From Ceratobasidium sp. AG-K (taxonomy: Eukaryota; Basidiomycota; Agaricomycetes; Cantharellales; Ceratobasidiaceae): 64,000 nt of DNA. The stretch is taken from positions 124,001 to 188,000 of the forward strand of contig JAWNGF010000007.1 in the NCBI GenBank assembly GCA_037039685.1, read 5' to 3'. The notes beneath the pieces were generated by a model. The model saw only the letters and a program-made list of their open reading frames with translations, did not search any database and was not told the DNA's origin. Shown here piece by piece: positions 1 to 10,840 of the stretch. Each line of letters opens with the position of its first letter. Positions within the stretch are counted from its first letter, which is position 1. The position numbers and the translations under genes were made by a program.

Positions 1-4
1 ACAT

Positions 5-198
5 GTCACCACGAGTCATATGACTCATGCTGTTTTCTATTGGCTGGCCTGAGCAGCCCCCTTTTATGACTTGGACTCTGACTCGGGCTTGTGACTCATG
101 TACTTATATGACTCACTCGCCTCTTGCCTATATATACTGGCTTGCAAGCATGGTCACCCCCAGCTTGCTTCGCCTTGTCAACTCTCCCTGCAGTGTGT
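5..198 (+). repeat. 5' part of an LTR, split by a nested insertion
   Basis: The segment starts TGTCACC and contains a TATATA stretch. It matches, in inverted orientation, positions about 363-556. It breaks off after CAGTGTGT, and the same LTR resumes at 690, so the two parts are one plus-strand LTR interrupted by 199-689. The joined ends (TG at 5, CA near 867) fit an LTR. No coding potential. Confidence 0.7.
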
Positions 199-556
199 TG
201 TTGCAACCTGCTAAGTAGTAGAGTTGACAACTGCTAATCGCCTTGTTGACCGTGAGCGATAAGTCTAAGTAGACTAAATTGCTAAGGGAAATCGCTAGCT
301 TCTAAGTAGAAGTCCTAGCTCCAAATCCCAAGTGGCTGCTGTAGTGGCTAAGTAGCCAAGTGCCTCTGATCACACACTGCAGGGAGAGTTGACAAGGCAA
401 AGCAAGCTGGGGGTAACCATGCTTGCTAGCCAGTATATATAGGCAAAGGGCGAGTGAGTCATACTATGTACATGAGTCACAAGCCCGAGTCAGAGTCAGA
501 GTCATAAAGGGGGCTGCGTAGGCCAGCCAATAGAAAACAGCATGAGTCATATGACT
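199..556 (-). repeat. Complete LTR copy, minus strand, nested in another copy of itself
   Basis: Read on the minus strand this about 358-bp unit starts TGTCACC and ends GGTTGCAACA. It carries both halves that are found separately at 5-198 and 690-867 on the plus strand. It is therefore the best copy for defining the element. The host LTR shows a short overlap (TGT/TGTG) on either side of the inserted block, compatible with a target duplication but too short and repetitive to be decisive. Confidence 0.65.
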
Positions 557-689
557 CATGGTGACACATCATCCATACACCTCACTAAACGAGGGAGAGG
601 GCACATCTGTACAGAAGAGGCGCATAAGGCGCCAATGCAAGCCACGAGTCCGCAGAAAGAGAAACAGAGGGTGTGACAGGTCACAACAT
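557..689. repeat. Residual non-LTR part of the nested insertion
   Basis: This is about 130 bp between the minus-strand LTR and the point where the outer LTR resumes. It ends GGTCACAACA, resembling the terminal CAACA of the LTR. It may be internal element sequence or part of a second element. No open frame of note. Confidence 0.4.
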
Positions 690-867
690 GTGTGATCAGA
701 GGCACTTGGCTACTTAGCCACTACAGCAGCCACTTGGGATTTGGAGCTAGGACTTCTACTTAGAAGCTAGCGATTTCCCTTAGCAATTTAGTCTACTTAG
801 ACTTATTGCTCATGGCCAACAAGGCAATTAGCAGTCGTCAACTCTACTACTTAGCAGGTTGTGACAC
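690..867 (+). repeat. 3' part of the split LTR
   Basis: This is the inverted complement of about 201-375. It continues the LTR that breaks off at 198 and ends near GGTTGTGACA. The first ATG (812) of the following charged reading frame lies inside it, so the gene start there is LTR-derived or the gene was truncated by the element. Confidence 0.65.
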
Positions 868-2151
868 AAGGTCGTCGAAAAAACGCAAGGCCAACTCAAG
901 CGCGGGCGCACCTTTGCGGAATCGGCATCAGTCAAGCAACAAGGGCAAGGACAACGAGGGCAAGGACAGAGAAATGGTGCCTCCCGAGCGTCCACCAAAG
1001 AAATGTAAGGTGGATGAGCCTGAGTCCATGCCTCAGCCTGGTAAAACCGCCAAGAAGGCCGCACGTTGCAATCCTGTCTTGCCCCCAAAGAAGGCACCGC
1101 CCAAGAAGTCCAAGGCGACTGGAGGCAAGGCACCCGAGACTAACCGCACGGAGGACGAAGAGGACGAGGAAGAGGAGGAAGAGGACAAGGAAGAGGAGGA
1201 AGAGGACAAGGAAGAGGAGGAAGAGGACAAGGAGGACAAGGACAAGGACAAGGAGGAATTGCCTCCCAAGAAGAAGAGCAAGCCAAGCGCGTCGGCCAAT
1301 ACCTCTGTGAAAACGTCCAAGCAAAAGGACCACGTCCGCAACAATGACGGTGGTGCTGATCAAGGCGGCTCCAAGCGTCTGCCCCCGTCAAAGTCGAGTA
1401 CGTCCGGCCCTGGAACCTGTAAGTGTTCCCTTGTACACCATTTATTCATAACCTAATTCTACATTTAGCTCCTTTTTGACCACAGCCTTCCCGCAGAGCT
1501 GATTCTTGCCCGGGATCAGGCTTTGCGGTCAAGATACCCCGGTCGGGGACCAGTTCCCCTCGTCGCACCTCAGGACCCGCCACCGTTCCCTCTGGTGGCG
1601 CCGTTCGTTCTACCACTGACGCTGCTGCCTTGGCAATGTTGAATAACGGCGTTGCCCCAATGCCCAAGTCGAAGCCGAAGCCAAAGTCGTCGAAGTCGTC
1701 GAAGTCAAAGCGGAAGCGGAAGGCGCATGATCAAAGCGACGATGACGACGAACAAGAACACGCGGAGGAGGAGCAGGAGCAGGGGGAGCAGGAGGAACAG
1801 GAACAGGAGCAGGAACAGCCCCGGGACGACCAAGAGGAGTTGGAGCCAGGAGAAGGCGGCGACGACGAGCAATTCGACGACGATGAGGGCGACCAGGTTG
1901 GTTCGAAGGGGAAGGGCAAAAAGAATGGGAAGGGGCTGAAAGACCCTCGGCTTCCCGCCCGCGAATCGATTCCGCGCAAAGCAAAGAAGAGCACTGCTCA
2001 GCTGCGCAGCTCCGATCAGGACGACAGTCAAGACGATGGTCAAGGCGAAAGCAGTGGCGGAGGTGGTGGTCGCGGCGGTCGCGGTGGTCGCGCCGGAGGT
2101 GGTGGTCGCGGTGGTCAAGGCGGTCGCGGCGGCAAGGGAAAGAAAGTTTGA
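812..2151 (+). CDS. Lysine/glutamate-rich low-complexity protein, 5'-truncated, probably two exons
   Basis: Unrecognised. Two open blocks seem to form one gene. The first (about 868-1418) encodes PPKK motifs and three EEEEEDKE acidic repeats. The second (about 1486-2151) encodes a KPKPK/KSSKSSK basic stretch, an acidic run and a C-terminal Gly-Arg (RGG-type) tail ending GKGKKV. A consensus donor GTAAGT lies at 1419. Joining to the acceptor at 1468 hits a stop at 1477; an AG at 1498 restores the frame and the AG at 1485 does not, so the splice is unresolved. The first about 19 codons are LTR sequence. Composition resembles the tail of the PARP-zinc-finger gene at 35570-39022, so this could be a decapitated relative; nuclear or nucleic-acid binding is only a guess. 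Low complexity makes homology uncertain. Confidence 0.45.
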
Positions 2152-2820
2152 TTCGCTACTTACGCCCGGGGTGCAGAGTTCGACGCGCGAGGACCGAGCT
2201 TGTGCGCTCCATTGCGCGGTAAGCAGTCGATACGCCGTGCGCGCAGTATACACGATTCAACGCGCATTCCATTTCTCCTCCCCCTTTTCTTGGACTATAT
2301 TCTCCCCGAACACTTTTTCTAATCTCTGGACATGCAACCTCTCCCCTTTTTGTTTCCCGACGCCCGATTTGGCCAACTAATCCGTACGCGCTTTTTCTGA
2401 TTCCCGATCGATTTTTGTGCCCTCTTGATCTACCTTTTCCTGCGCTACTACATATCTTTCCATTTGCATCTGACTTTCCTAGCTACAAAATACGATGTCC
2501 ATTCGATTCTAATCGTACCGCGTGATCGTATTTTATCAAGCCACTCGCATCCGGACAGTTTAGCCCCAGAAAACACGCTTCCACGAATTGCCCATAATGA
2601 CCATAAACCATGAATTGTATGCTACGCTCATAAATAATGAAATAGGTAACGCGAGTGAAAATCTTACCTTCGAAAAGCGTGCACGCTGTGGCACACTTTT
2701 TTTTTGGACGCTTAAAAATGGTCCCAACTTGCACTTGTATTGCTCAAACGAGCTAAAACATACGAAATATACGCTCCATACGCCTAAAATCCTCGACTAA
2801 ATATTGTGGATCAAACAATC
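2152..2820. other. No gene seen
   Basis: AT-rich sequence after the charged gene. Short frames here have no recognisable product and no splice-supported continuation. Confidence 0.5.
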
Positions 2821-3283
2821 ATCCAGTGTACAAGAGCCGTTAAGAGCGGAGATGTAGCTGAAATTATGGTACTCTGCGTTCCCACCATTAGACCTCGTCT
2901 ATCGCTGCAACGATCGCATAGCAGGGCTCACAATAAACGATGTCGCAGTCAGCGCTCTCAGCGTAGCGCTTTCCATCGAGCCCTCCCAGCGTTTCACGCC
3001 TTCGTCAACGAGGAAGTGCCCATCCCGAAAGGCTTCGGAGAGCGGAATCTTGAGTTTGCACAATAGCCAAACAAGAACACCGATCCCAAGTCCTGAGGTA
3101 AGAATAAAAGTAGCTAGGGTCGGGATTAAATTTCTGTAACGGATCAGCGACATTCGTGCTCGATGTTCGAATAACCCTGTATGTTCCTGAGCATTTAGCT
3201 TGATAACCTTGGCATTAGAGTCAATATCAGGAGTGTGAGGTGGTGAGCCACTGGCACGAGAGGGATAGTTTCGTGGGAGGACA
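2821..3283 (-). pseudogene. Truncated copy of the tandem membrane-glycoprotein family (exons 1-2)
   Basis: This is a minus-strand relic closely matching exon 1 of the gene at 5900-8060: same helix motif (SGLGIGVLVWL), then SEAFRDGHFLVDEG and SMESATLRALTATSF. A GTGAGC donor follows, then the start of exon 2 (STIISATSPLL), which breaks off about 20 codons in. Upstream, the initiating MSS plus IPLVP motif is present but shifts frame before rejoining the conserved frame near 3190. Exon 3 is absent here. The copy is broken at both ends and probably dead. Confidence 0.75.
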
Positions 3284-4258
3284 TGAGTGCACCCACTGTG
3301 TTAGCTCAAGCTCGAATGGGTGATATGCATGGGGAGAGGTTATATGTGTATTGTTCTAGATACTGTACCGGCCAAAATGCCTATTACGGTCAAGTGGCAA
3401 CCATACGCTGACCGCAAGTCATTCTGACCGGTGCCGTCATAAACTCAACTCCGGTCACCGCATTTCTTCTCACCTCACAGCTACAAATCATCCATCCACG
3501 TGGATCAACCTGCCCGATCTATACCTACGAGAACACTCTCGCGTCTCACCGCCAATTTGCCGCACTCATATCACATCAACTTCACACCCATATCTCCCAG
3601 CAATACTCATGCTGATTGCGCTTGCTATGATGGAATAATTAGTCTTCGTTCCCACAGTAAAGTATTGCCATCATGCTGCTCACTAAACATACCCAAAAAG
3701 CAATTATATATCGATTTCTTTCGCATCTTTTCTATCTACTTGGGAACACTATGAGTATCCAATGAACAGGAATGTCGGTTGGGGCTGGTGGAATCATGCA
3801 TCGCATTACTAATTGTTGACAGGTCGGTGGTCGGGCAACTACCCGATCAGTGGAATGAATCTTCGAGGCTCTGTAGTTGGCTGGAGCGTACCGTGCAAGC
3901 AGCAAGGCGATTCAGGGTTTATGTGGTACCTACGATTTTGGAATTTACAACTGTCTGGAAAGGGGTAATACGAAGCGTTCCTGGAGAGATCGTACAGACT
4001 TGGCTATGCTGTGGCTTGATGCTCCCACGCACACTTACCGAAATCAGCGGTAGAAAATGTCTGAAGTACTCAGGCGCCGCTTCCATGAGGAGCAGTTTAG
4101 GAACCTCGGTATTTTAATCAAAGACACTACCCAAGCACTGGTGAGGCTCAATAAATCAGCGTATAATCACGGTGCAGTGCGTAGCAGGGCACGTTCAAAT
4201 GATAAATGAGCGCCGTGTAATTTGAAGAGGCGAACAGGATCCTCAGTTGAGACAAACG
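3284..4258. other. No gene seen; diverged duplicate of intergenic DNA
   Basis: No supported gene. Parts (about 3830-4200) show scattered similarity to about 8600-9020, for example GATCGGGC/GGTCGGGC blocks and AAAATGTC, so the intergenic DNA seems to have been duplicated along with the membrane genes. Confidence 0.35.
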
Positions 4259-4537
4259 CTATTCTTTCTTTCGCGATACATCTTGTAAATCCTCACCCCC
4301 AGCGTGCACTCTGGGTTGGATGCGCGCATATATCGCCATAGGGAAGACTGCTACTGGGCACCGGCACGTCTTGGGAACTTCGAACGAAGCAACTGGAGTG
4401 AGCCAGCTCGCGGTGCCAGTGGGTTGGTTGACATCGGACTCGATGACTTGACCGTTCGCCACGATCATCCAACTCGTCACTTTAATGTCAAAATACTGGC
4501 CGACGGCATTGACGTCTGACATGGAGGTATGAAACAT
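4259..4537 (-). other. Unrecognised short open frame, possible exon
   Basis: A 92-codon minus-strand frame with a plausible protein composition (VTSWMIVANGQVIESDVNQP). It could be an exon of the same unknown family as the pieces at 5401-5664 and 9240-10513, which also carry TWSDS/YVFGLTD-like strands, but no paralogous alignment proves it. No start, stop or splice evidence decides its limits. Confidence 0.2.
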
Positions 4538-4879
4538 TGAACCTGCCTAAACCACGCAATTATACTTTGTCACATGGTCTAACAGATAAGTTCCTGGCAC
4601 TGTGTAACATTAGTAAATGCGCTGAACCGAAAATAGCCGCTTTCAGTGATGGATTACATCATTTTTCAGTCACCTGGCGCATGGTTTGCGCTCATTAGTA
4701 CCATAAAGGAGAAATTTGATTAGGTTCTGGGGATAATTTGCCCCCCAGTCACCCTTGAAGATATTCTTCGGCGCATTGGTCACCGAAAGCGGACACGTCT
4801 AGTGATGCAAGCCATGAGTTCCCAGTGCGGATGTGGTAGAATTCAGCGCGCTTAGCCTCCACAAGGTGATGTTCAACAT

Positions 4880-5396
4880 GAACATTTGCCACGTCAATGG
4901 TCCAGCGAGAGTGCTTGCAAACTATTGAGAATCGAATGGAATGGTATCGAATGTACACGTCGCCTCTTACTGAATATGGCGCATAGATCGACTATATGCT
5001 GACTGATTTGCTCTGTGCTGACTGAGAGTACACGTATGCGTGTTACTAAGTGTTCTCTAACGTTGCTACTTTGTTCTACGACGACATGTATATAAACCAG
5101 ACTGCGTACTCGGTATATACATCATCCAGTTGTGCAATCGCTTCCGCTTGCCTATCTGCTAAGTTAGCTTTGAGTGCGAGACGTTCTCAGTAATATCTCA
5201 ATGCAAACGCACTGGAGCTGGGTGTCATGCCCTCCGGAACCACGCCCCAGCGCTTGTCTTCTCCCAACCGGTCATCGTAGGCCACAGTCGTGTTGTAAAA
5301 CGCGAAATTGCACCTGGCATACATATCGATAACCGGTATGGCCCTTGTGAATACGGCTGGATTTGGTGGGTCAAAGTCCTCGCTTCCCTGATTCAA
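4880..5396 (-). pseudogene. Exon-3 fragment of the membrane-glycoprotein family, split by a solo LTR
   Basis: Positions 5209-5396 encode PNPAVFTRAIPVIDMYARCN and a DDRLGEDKRW motif, matching the middle of exon 3 of the gene at 5900-8060. The matching continuation (AGPLNWQ region) resumes at about 4885-4917 beyond a 281-bp insertion. The rest of the exon is missing on both sides. It is a dead fragment lying next to an unrelated-family fragment at 5401-5664. Confidence 0.7.
4923..5203. mobile_element. Solo LTR (Copia-like ends) with 5-bp target duplication
   Basis: A 281-bp insertion in the pseudogene exon. The flanks are CAAAC at 4918-4922 and CAAAC at 5204-5208, a 5-bp target duplication. 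The ends read TATTGAGA and TCTCAATG, which look like mutated TGTTGAGA/TCTCAACA, typical of Copia-type LTRs. A TATATAAA box at about 5090 fits an LTR promoter. Comparison with the intact paralogue confirms that this piece is absent from the ancestral exon. Confidence 0.7.
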
Positions 5397-5400
5397 TCAA

Positions 5401-5664
5401 TCAGTACATGATATTTCGCTTGAGATGGTGCAAATCGCCGGGTATCATCGAATTAATTAATGTGTTGTGTCTATTTGAATGGCTCAGAGCACTAATGCCG
5501 GAATTGAGATATATGATACGAGTGCAATCAGTCAGGTCCAAAACGTAGAGATTTGTACGCGAGTCGCTCCATCCAGTAGCTGGGTCGCAAGTATGAAAAT
5601 CTGCAGAAACATTCTCCGACAGGAAAGACTCACAATCGCCTTGATGAAGGCTCCATAAGTCCAT
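5401..5664 (-). pseudogene. Fragment of an unknown family, paralogous to 9723-9966
   Basis: The translated minus strand contains SENVSADF, GWSDSRTNLYV and LDLTDCTRIIYL, which align with ENFSADS, TWSDSLTKLYV and GLTDYTRIIYL at about 9800-9960. The frame then ends in unrelated sequence. Only this exon-like piece remains. The function is unknown; the W-D and YV/IIYL strand pattern is vaguely like a beta-propeller lectin repeat, but that is not supported further. Confidence 0.5.
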
Positions 5665-5899
5665 AGTATGAATGTTGGGCTTAAATTATATAGGATACAC
5701 AGAATTTACTTAAGTATAACAATGTACCCCGAAAGCGAAGCGTCAAAACCATGGTACATTCAATCATGATATGTGGCGCAGATCTTCAAGCATGTGGCAG
5801 CCCTCTATACAGTATGTGCATTTCGAACTTAGAAGAGTCCCATTGCGGCGACAAAATCTTCGTAGGAAAGCTTTTCCATCGACATATGCACATGTCTAT

Positions 5900-8060
5900 T
5901 TAGGCACGTCTCCAAATCCCATACCGAGGTCGAGTGTTCGTATCTTCCAACCCAAGATATAGCCGAGGGATCGAAGCCCCTGAGGGGTGCTCGTCGGTGA
6001 AGAGGTTCATCTCTTTCATCGCCACGGACTTTACATCTGCATCCTGCAAGTGAAGTGTATGCGGATCGGGGATCGACGGCTCGAACATCTGTGCGACAAG
6101 AGGGAGTGGACCGAGTAGACGAAGCTGTGCAAGTTCCAGTGTTGGAATTTCATTCTTTTTCTTGTTGCTCGGGCCACTTTGAAGGGAGGGCGGGACCGAG
6201 ATGACCTCGGAAGTCAGGTTGAGGGAAATCGCGAAAATTGCAAGTGCGATAAACCCATAGACGAGCAACAGAGCGACAAAAGTGAATGTAGGGGCTATTG
6301 GATATCGACCTAGAATGGTAGGCTGGAAGATGGTTCCTTCGATCACCGGTGCAAATATAAAAGCTCCAGCAACATAACCGAGAGACAAACGCCCCAACTC
6401 TTGGTTGAGTGCGGCCATGACTTGCTCGGTCGAGTTCAAATTTAGGGCGAACCGTCGGACGTTTACGGTAAGAGAATCCATGAAAAGTTGCCAATTCAAT
6501 GGTCCGGCGAGAGTGCTTGCAAATGCATCGGAGGAGAGGGTCATCCCCCCAGGAACCGCACTCCAGCGCTTATCCTCTCCTAATCGACCGTCGTACTCCA
6601 CCGTCATGTTATAAAATGTAACATTGCACCTAGCATAAATGTCGATGACCGGGACCTCTGTGGTATATACCGCTGGGTTTGGTTGGTCAAATCCTCCACT
6701 TCTCTGGCTTGTCCAACGCAGTTGCAGGACTGCAGTGATTGGGTTCGTCCCGCAGCACATCTCCGGGCCATATACTGTATGGTAGGAGTCTGCCATGCTA
6801 TTTGTTTGGTTCCACATGTTAGGATCTGTATATGCGAAACTACGAAAAACTGAGCGAGGAGTAGGAATGATATTGATGCCTAAATGGGTGCAGTTGGGTC
6901 TTGGGGTGTCGGGAACTGCGCATAGAACATTGAGGGATTCGCATCTAGCACGAGCTCCAAAGGTAGTTGCCTTGAATGCCGCAAGTTGATCTATCCTCGC
7001 AGGAGTGGCGATTGCGAGGTCTTCCGCGTTTGCAAGTGAAATGATTTGCTGCTCGGACGAGGAGTTCGAGATTATGGATTGTGCCATTGGTATCAGGTGC
7101 TCGTCACCCTCTCTACTCCCCCACCCGTCAGAGAGAGTGAGGCAAATAGGGACTGGAGAGTCGCCTGGACCATTATATGGCCTACATAAGGCCTCATTGA
7201 ATGCGACAGATGCCTTGAGAGGTTCCATGTTGTCGGACCGAGTCAAATTGTATAGGACCGCGGAGGTCGTGGCATGCATCCAAATGTCGGCGAGCCCAAC
7301 GAGGTGCGTGAGAACGAAGATAAGTGACACAAGTATCACGGCAGTGACGAAGAAAGGAGGGGCCGGTGCACGAGATTTTTTCTTCGCGGTATACCGAACC
7401 GCGTCCACTATTGACATGATACTGGATGCGTTTAATACTTGAAGCAAGAGGCCATATCTGGGAAGAGGTTTTTCGGATTATATGTCAATCGCTATGCATG
7501 TCCAGTCTTAAAAAAGATACTCACTGAAGTGGCGTTGGACCAACCTCCCCTCTTTCATCGGGAGGTAGATTTTGCACTTCATTCACCCAGAGATACGCGA
7601 TACGATAAGCTACGAGAGCCATTAGGAGTGGGGATGTCGCTGAAATTATGGTGCTCTACGTCCCCATTTGGTGAGCCTCGCTTATCTTACAATAGTTGAA
7701 GAGTGGGCTCGCGATAAACGACGTCGCAGTCAGTGCTCTTAGCGTAGCGCTTTCCATTGAGCCTTCCCATTTTTTTACGCCTTCATCGACGAGAAAGTGG
7801 CCATCCCGAAATGCTTCAGACACTGGAATCTTAAGTTTGCAAAATAGCCAAACAAGAACGCCGATCCCGAGTCCAGAGGTCAGAATAAATGTAGCGAGAG
7901 TGGGAATTAGGTTCCTGTAGCGGATCAGTGATCGTCGTGCTCGATGCTCTGTCAGCCCTACATGGGTACTCGGCTCGACAGTCCCAGTACCGGAGTCGAG
8001 GTCGAGCGAGCGAGATTGCATGCCCGTGGGCACGAGTGGGATTAGGTCGTCAGAGGACAT
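5900..8060 (-). CDS. Tandem four-helix membrane glycoprotein, copy A
   Basis: About 678 residues from three exons: 8060-7713, 7655-7525 and 7457-5900. Exon 1 carries one helix (residues about 57-80), exon 2 a second, exon 3 a third near its start (FFVTAVILVSLIF) and a fourth near 6250 (FVALLLVYGFIAL). Between helices 3 and 4 is a roughly 300-residue loop with many N-glycosylation sequons (NLT, NSS, NCT, NQT, NVT, NMT) and conserved cysteines including MCCGTNP, so it is probably luminal or extracellular. The cytosolic tail ends in a conserved RPRYGIWRR. ATG at 8060 is chosen because it aligns with the other copies; frame upstream lacks ATG. Intron 1 begins GC (GCGAGC) where sister copies have GT. 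Function unknown; family typical of agaricomycetes. Confidence 0.82.
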
Positions 8061-9230
8061 GCGTACGTCCAAGTAGTAGCTCAAGGTTCAATGGAAGGTT
8101 GAGATGAAGAGAGATAAAAGGCATTTTTTGGATGCGGTGCCTGGTAATCGCCAAGCGGTACGCCCGCGGATCTCGGGTTCTTCTCGGGGGTGCCAAAGGC
8201 GTCGTGGTCAGCTGAGCTTCGGTCATTGTACTGTGTCCGATTCCTGCTGTAAATCATCCACCACGCATGGGTAACGTGCTATTTCGTTCCGGCAGGTGGC
8301 GCTGCGTCACACTGGCATTCATTGTTCTACTCCTCTCGCATCAGTTCAAACACACTTTATACAACCTGGAGAGATATCTTCCGGCCTGCACTCGCATGCT
8401 CATTTTCTTTCTGTCGGAAACAAAATATTTCTATTATTGAAATTTGTCTACTAGGATATCGATGGGAAGCATGCTATTACTTACTTTTCTCCAAAAGTTT
8501 CTTATCTACTTCCAGCGCAGCTGAGCACTTGATAAGCATGCTATGGGGAACGCGGACCAACGGCAGATGCCCAGTTGCACAGCCAGGGGGTCGTTGACGA
8601 TTCGATGATCGGGCGACGGCCCGATCAATCGATTGCGTCACCCTTATGATGAAGGGATGTGGTTGGCTGGCAGGGCACGGCTCTCAAGCGCCGGGAGAGC
8701 CATTGCAAACATGGATTTATGGTCGCCTCCATCCGTGATTCATGATTTCCAAACTCTGCATAACTCGTTCATGCATCGACGCAACGGCATTCCCGGCCAA
8801 CATGATGAGTTACCCAAACCGGTAAATCGCACCCATCTTGGAGTGACCTTGCAGTATGCGGCTCTGGCGCAACACACACTTGCCAAGGGCTCCAAGAGAA
8901 AATGTCGGCTATCCTCTTTCGAGGGGTGGTTTCGCATTCGGTAGATAGGGGAGAGCCGTTTCTAGGCCTGGGCACTGCGGGTGGGACTTAACAAACTCAG
9001 CATATAATATCGCACGAGATGGGATGTGTTGAGCATCGCTCATATACCGTAATAAGCTAACGTGGAACGCTAGGTAAACATAATCACTAATTGATACAAA
9101 CTTTATTTCTCCCATACTCATACATCTCGTAAACGCTATGCCAGTGCTCTGTCGAGTAAAAAATTAACCATCATTCAAGAACTTCGTCCGCGGCTTATGA
9201 CTTACCTCGATTCCAGCATGACACTTGTTC
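8061..9230. other. No supported gene
   Basis: Intergenic between copy A and the next minus-strand gene. It holds the copy A promoter and a segment with weak similarity to 3830-4200. The 103-codon plus frame at 8633-8944 has no features and is probably chance. Confidence 0.4.
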
Positions 9231-9239
9231 CTTTGGGTC

Positions 9240-10513
9240 GCACGCCGGCTGGACCTTTTCAATTTGATCTTTGGAGGCTTGGAACCATGGCCTAAACGAG
9301 GTTCAATTTCCTAATTCGATCAAAAGTTGGCGAGCGACTTACTTGGGCAACGGCCAATCCGAGAAATGAATATAATGCAAGGCTGACATTTCCGCGTGGG
9401 GGTTCCACTCAGCATCAGGTCCGTCCTCGGTGAGATACCTCGAATGATTCGTGTTCCTGAACTCGCCTGTAAGCATAGCGTATCCTCGGTGGGGTAGAAT
9501 CAACGGCGACGAAGCAGAAGGTTTATTGACGACCTGTGAAGAGGCAATTTAGCAACGCGACGTTCGTGTAACGAACGGGAAGAGCCGACCTCCATGTCAA
9601 ACCCGACGGCTGAACCACCAGTGTTGACCCATCGGTCCACTAGAGATTGGCCTGGAGTGATGACCATAATGTGGCTGGCGAGCTTGCCTTCTTCCTCGAG
9701 CCAGTATGTCCGAGCTGCACATTCAGATTGGTAGCGGGGCACGAAACGGGGGGGTTGTAAATCTGGACTCACGCAAGGCAATGCGGGCCTGAGGTGCAAT
9801 AAACAAATGATCCAAATTGTTTAGCACGAGGCCGTCCGAGCCGAGATATATGATGCGAGTATAATCCGTCAAGCCGAAAACATAGAGCTTTGTGAGCGAG
9901 TCACTCCACGTGGCTAAGCAGAGAGTTTGAGAGTCGGCAGAGAAATTCTCCAAAAAGAAGACTCACGGTCACCTTGATGAGTACTCCATACGTCCATAAA
10001 ATGAAGGTTAGCCTTGTATTTGTCCCGCGCCTTGTCGAGTATTTGTCTGATGGCGCTTTTCGAGCCCTGAGATATGACTTACCTTGCGCTCCCAAGCCTT
10101 GAGGTGAACCAACGCAAACTCTCCAGCAACCTCGTATCGACACAATCGCTCGAAATTAATTAGCTTGAAAGAGATAATGTTATTAAGCAGATCCCTCGCA
10201 GAAGACAGTTACCCACAACGTTACAGAGATACCCCTTCTTGGTCGCGTAGAATACATACGCGAAACGATTGTGAGGTCCGAATCCGCCGAGTGAATATGG
10301 CCCTAGACTTCCTGACCTCACATTAGGATCGAATATCTGCTGGGCAAAGATGCTGCCTCGTTGGTTATCGGGTCGGTGGTAATAGTCGTCGAGATCCCGA
10401 AAGGGTCCAAAATTGGGAACTGCTATCCTAGCTCCAGTGTTACTAGCCTGGCTTAGCGCGATTGAATCCAATGGCGGACGGTGGGTTGGGTAGACCCACA
10501 AGCCCGCAAGCAC
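9240..10513 (-). CDS. Hypothetical multi-exon protein of unknown family
   Basis: Several minus-strand exon-like blocks with good donor sites: about 10513-10213 (ends RFAYVFYATKKGYLCNVVG before GTAACT), 10149-10085 (CRYEVAGEFALVHLKAWER), about 10015-9960 (ANLHFMDVWSTHQGD), about 9955-9770 (ADSQTLCLATWSDSLTKLYV, then YTRIIYLG), about 9740-9590 (YWLEEEGKLASHI, RWVNTGGSAVGF), and possibly one near 9350-9430. No start codon is secure; the 5' block has no clear ATG. A fragment of the same family lies at 5401-5664. Alternating short strands with Trp could suggest a beta-propeller or other sugar-binding fold, but this is a guess. It may be partly decayed. Confidence 0.4.
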
Positions 10514-10840
10514 GGCCTAGCTCATTCGCCTAAACCTTACGGGAAGGCGCCCAATATTGTTGAGACTGCTCAATATATTACAGTTAGTCCGAGCGCGTTA
10601 TGGAAAATTTGGGTAACGGAACAAGTAGCCAAGTCCCTATCGCGCTATATTCTAGGCGCTGGGAAGTCAAATCGACTTTGACGCTCCTAGGGCTGGCGAT
10701 CACTTGAGGGTTTAAGCCCAACCATAAAGCTGCCGGGGGGAGAATATAACCAAAATCTCTACCATCCGGCAAGACAACGAACATCTCGGTTAAATTTTAA
10801 AATTGGTGGTACAGAAGCTGCATATATGCGCGCTCTTGAC

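Noticed and set aside
932..1363. Leucine-rich and serine-rich frames on the minus strand (143 and 103 codons)
   Set aside because: They are the antisense shadow of the Lys/Glu repeats of the plus-strand charged gene.
1705..2253. 182-codon minus-strand frame with Leu/Ala/Thr runs
   Set aside because: Antisense of the acidic and Gly-Arg repeats at 1630-2151; composition is repeat-driven.
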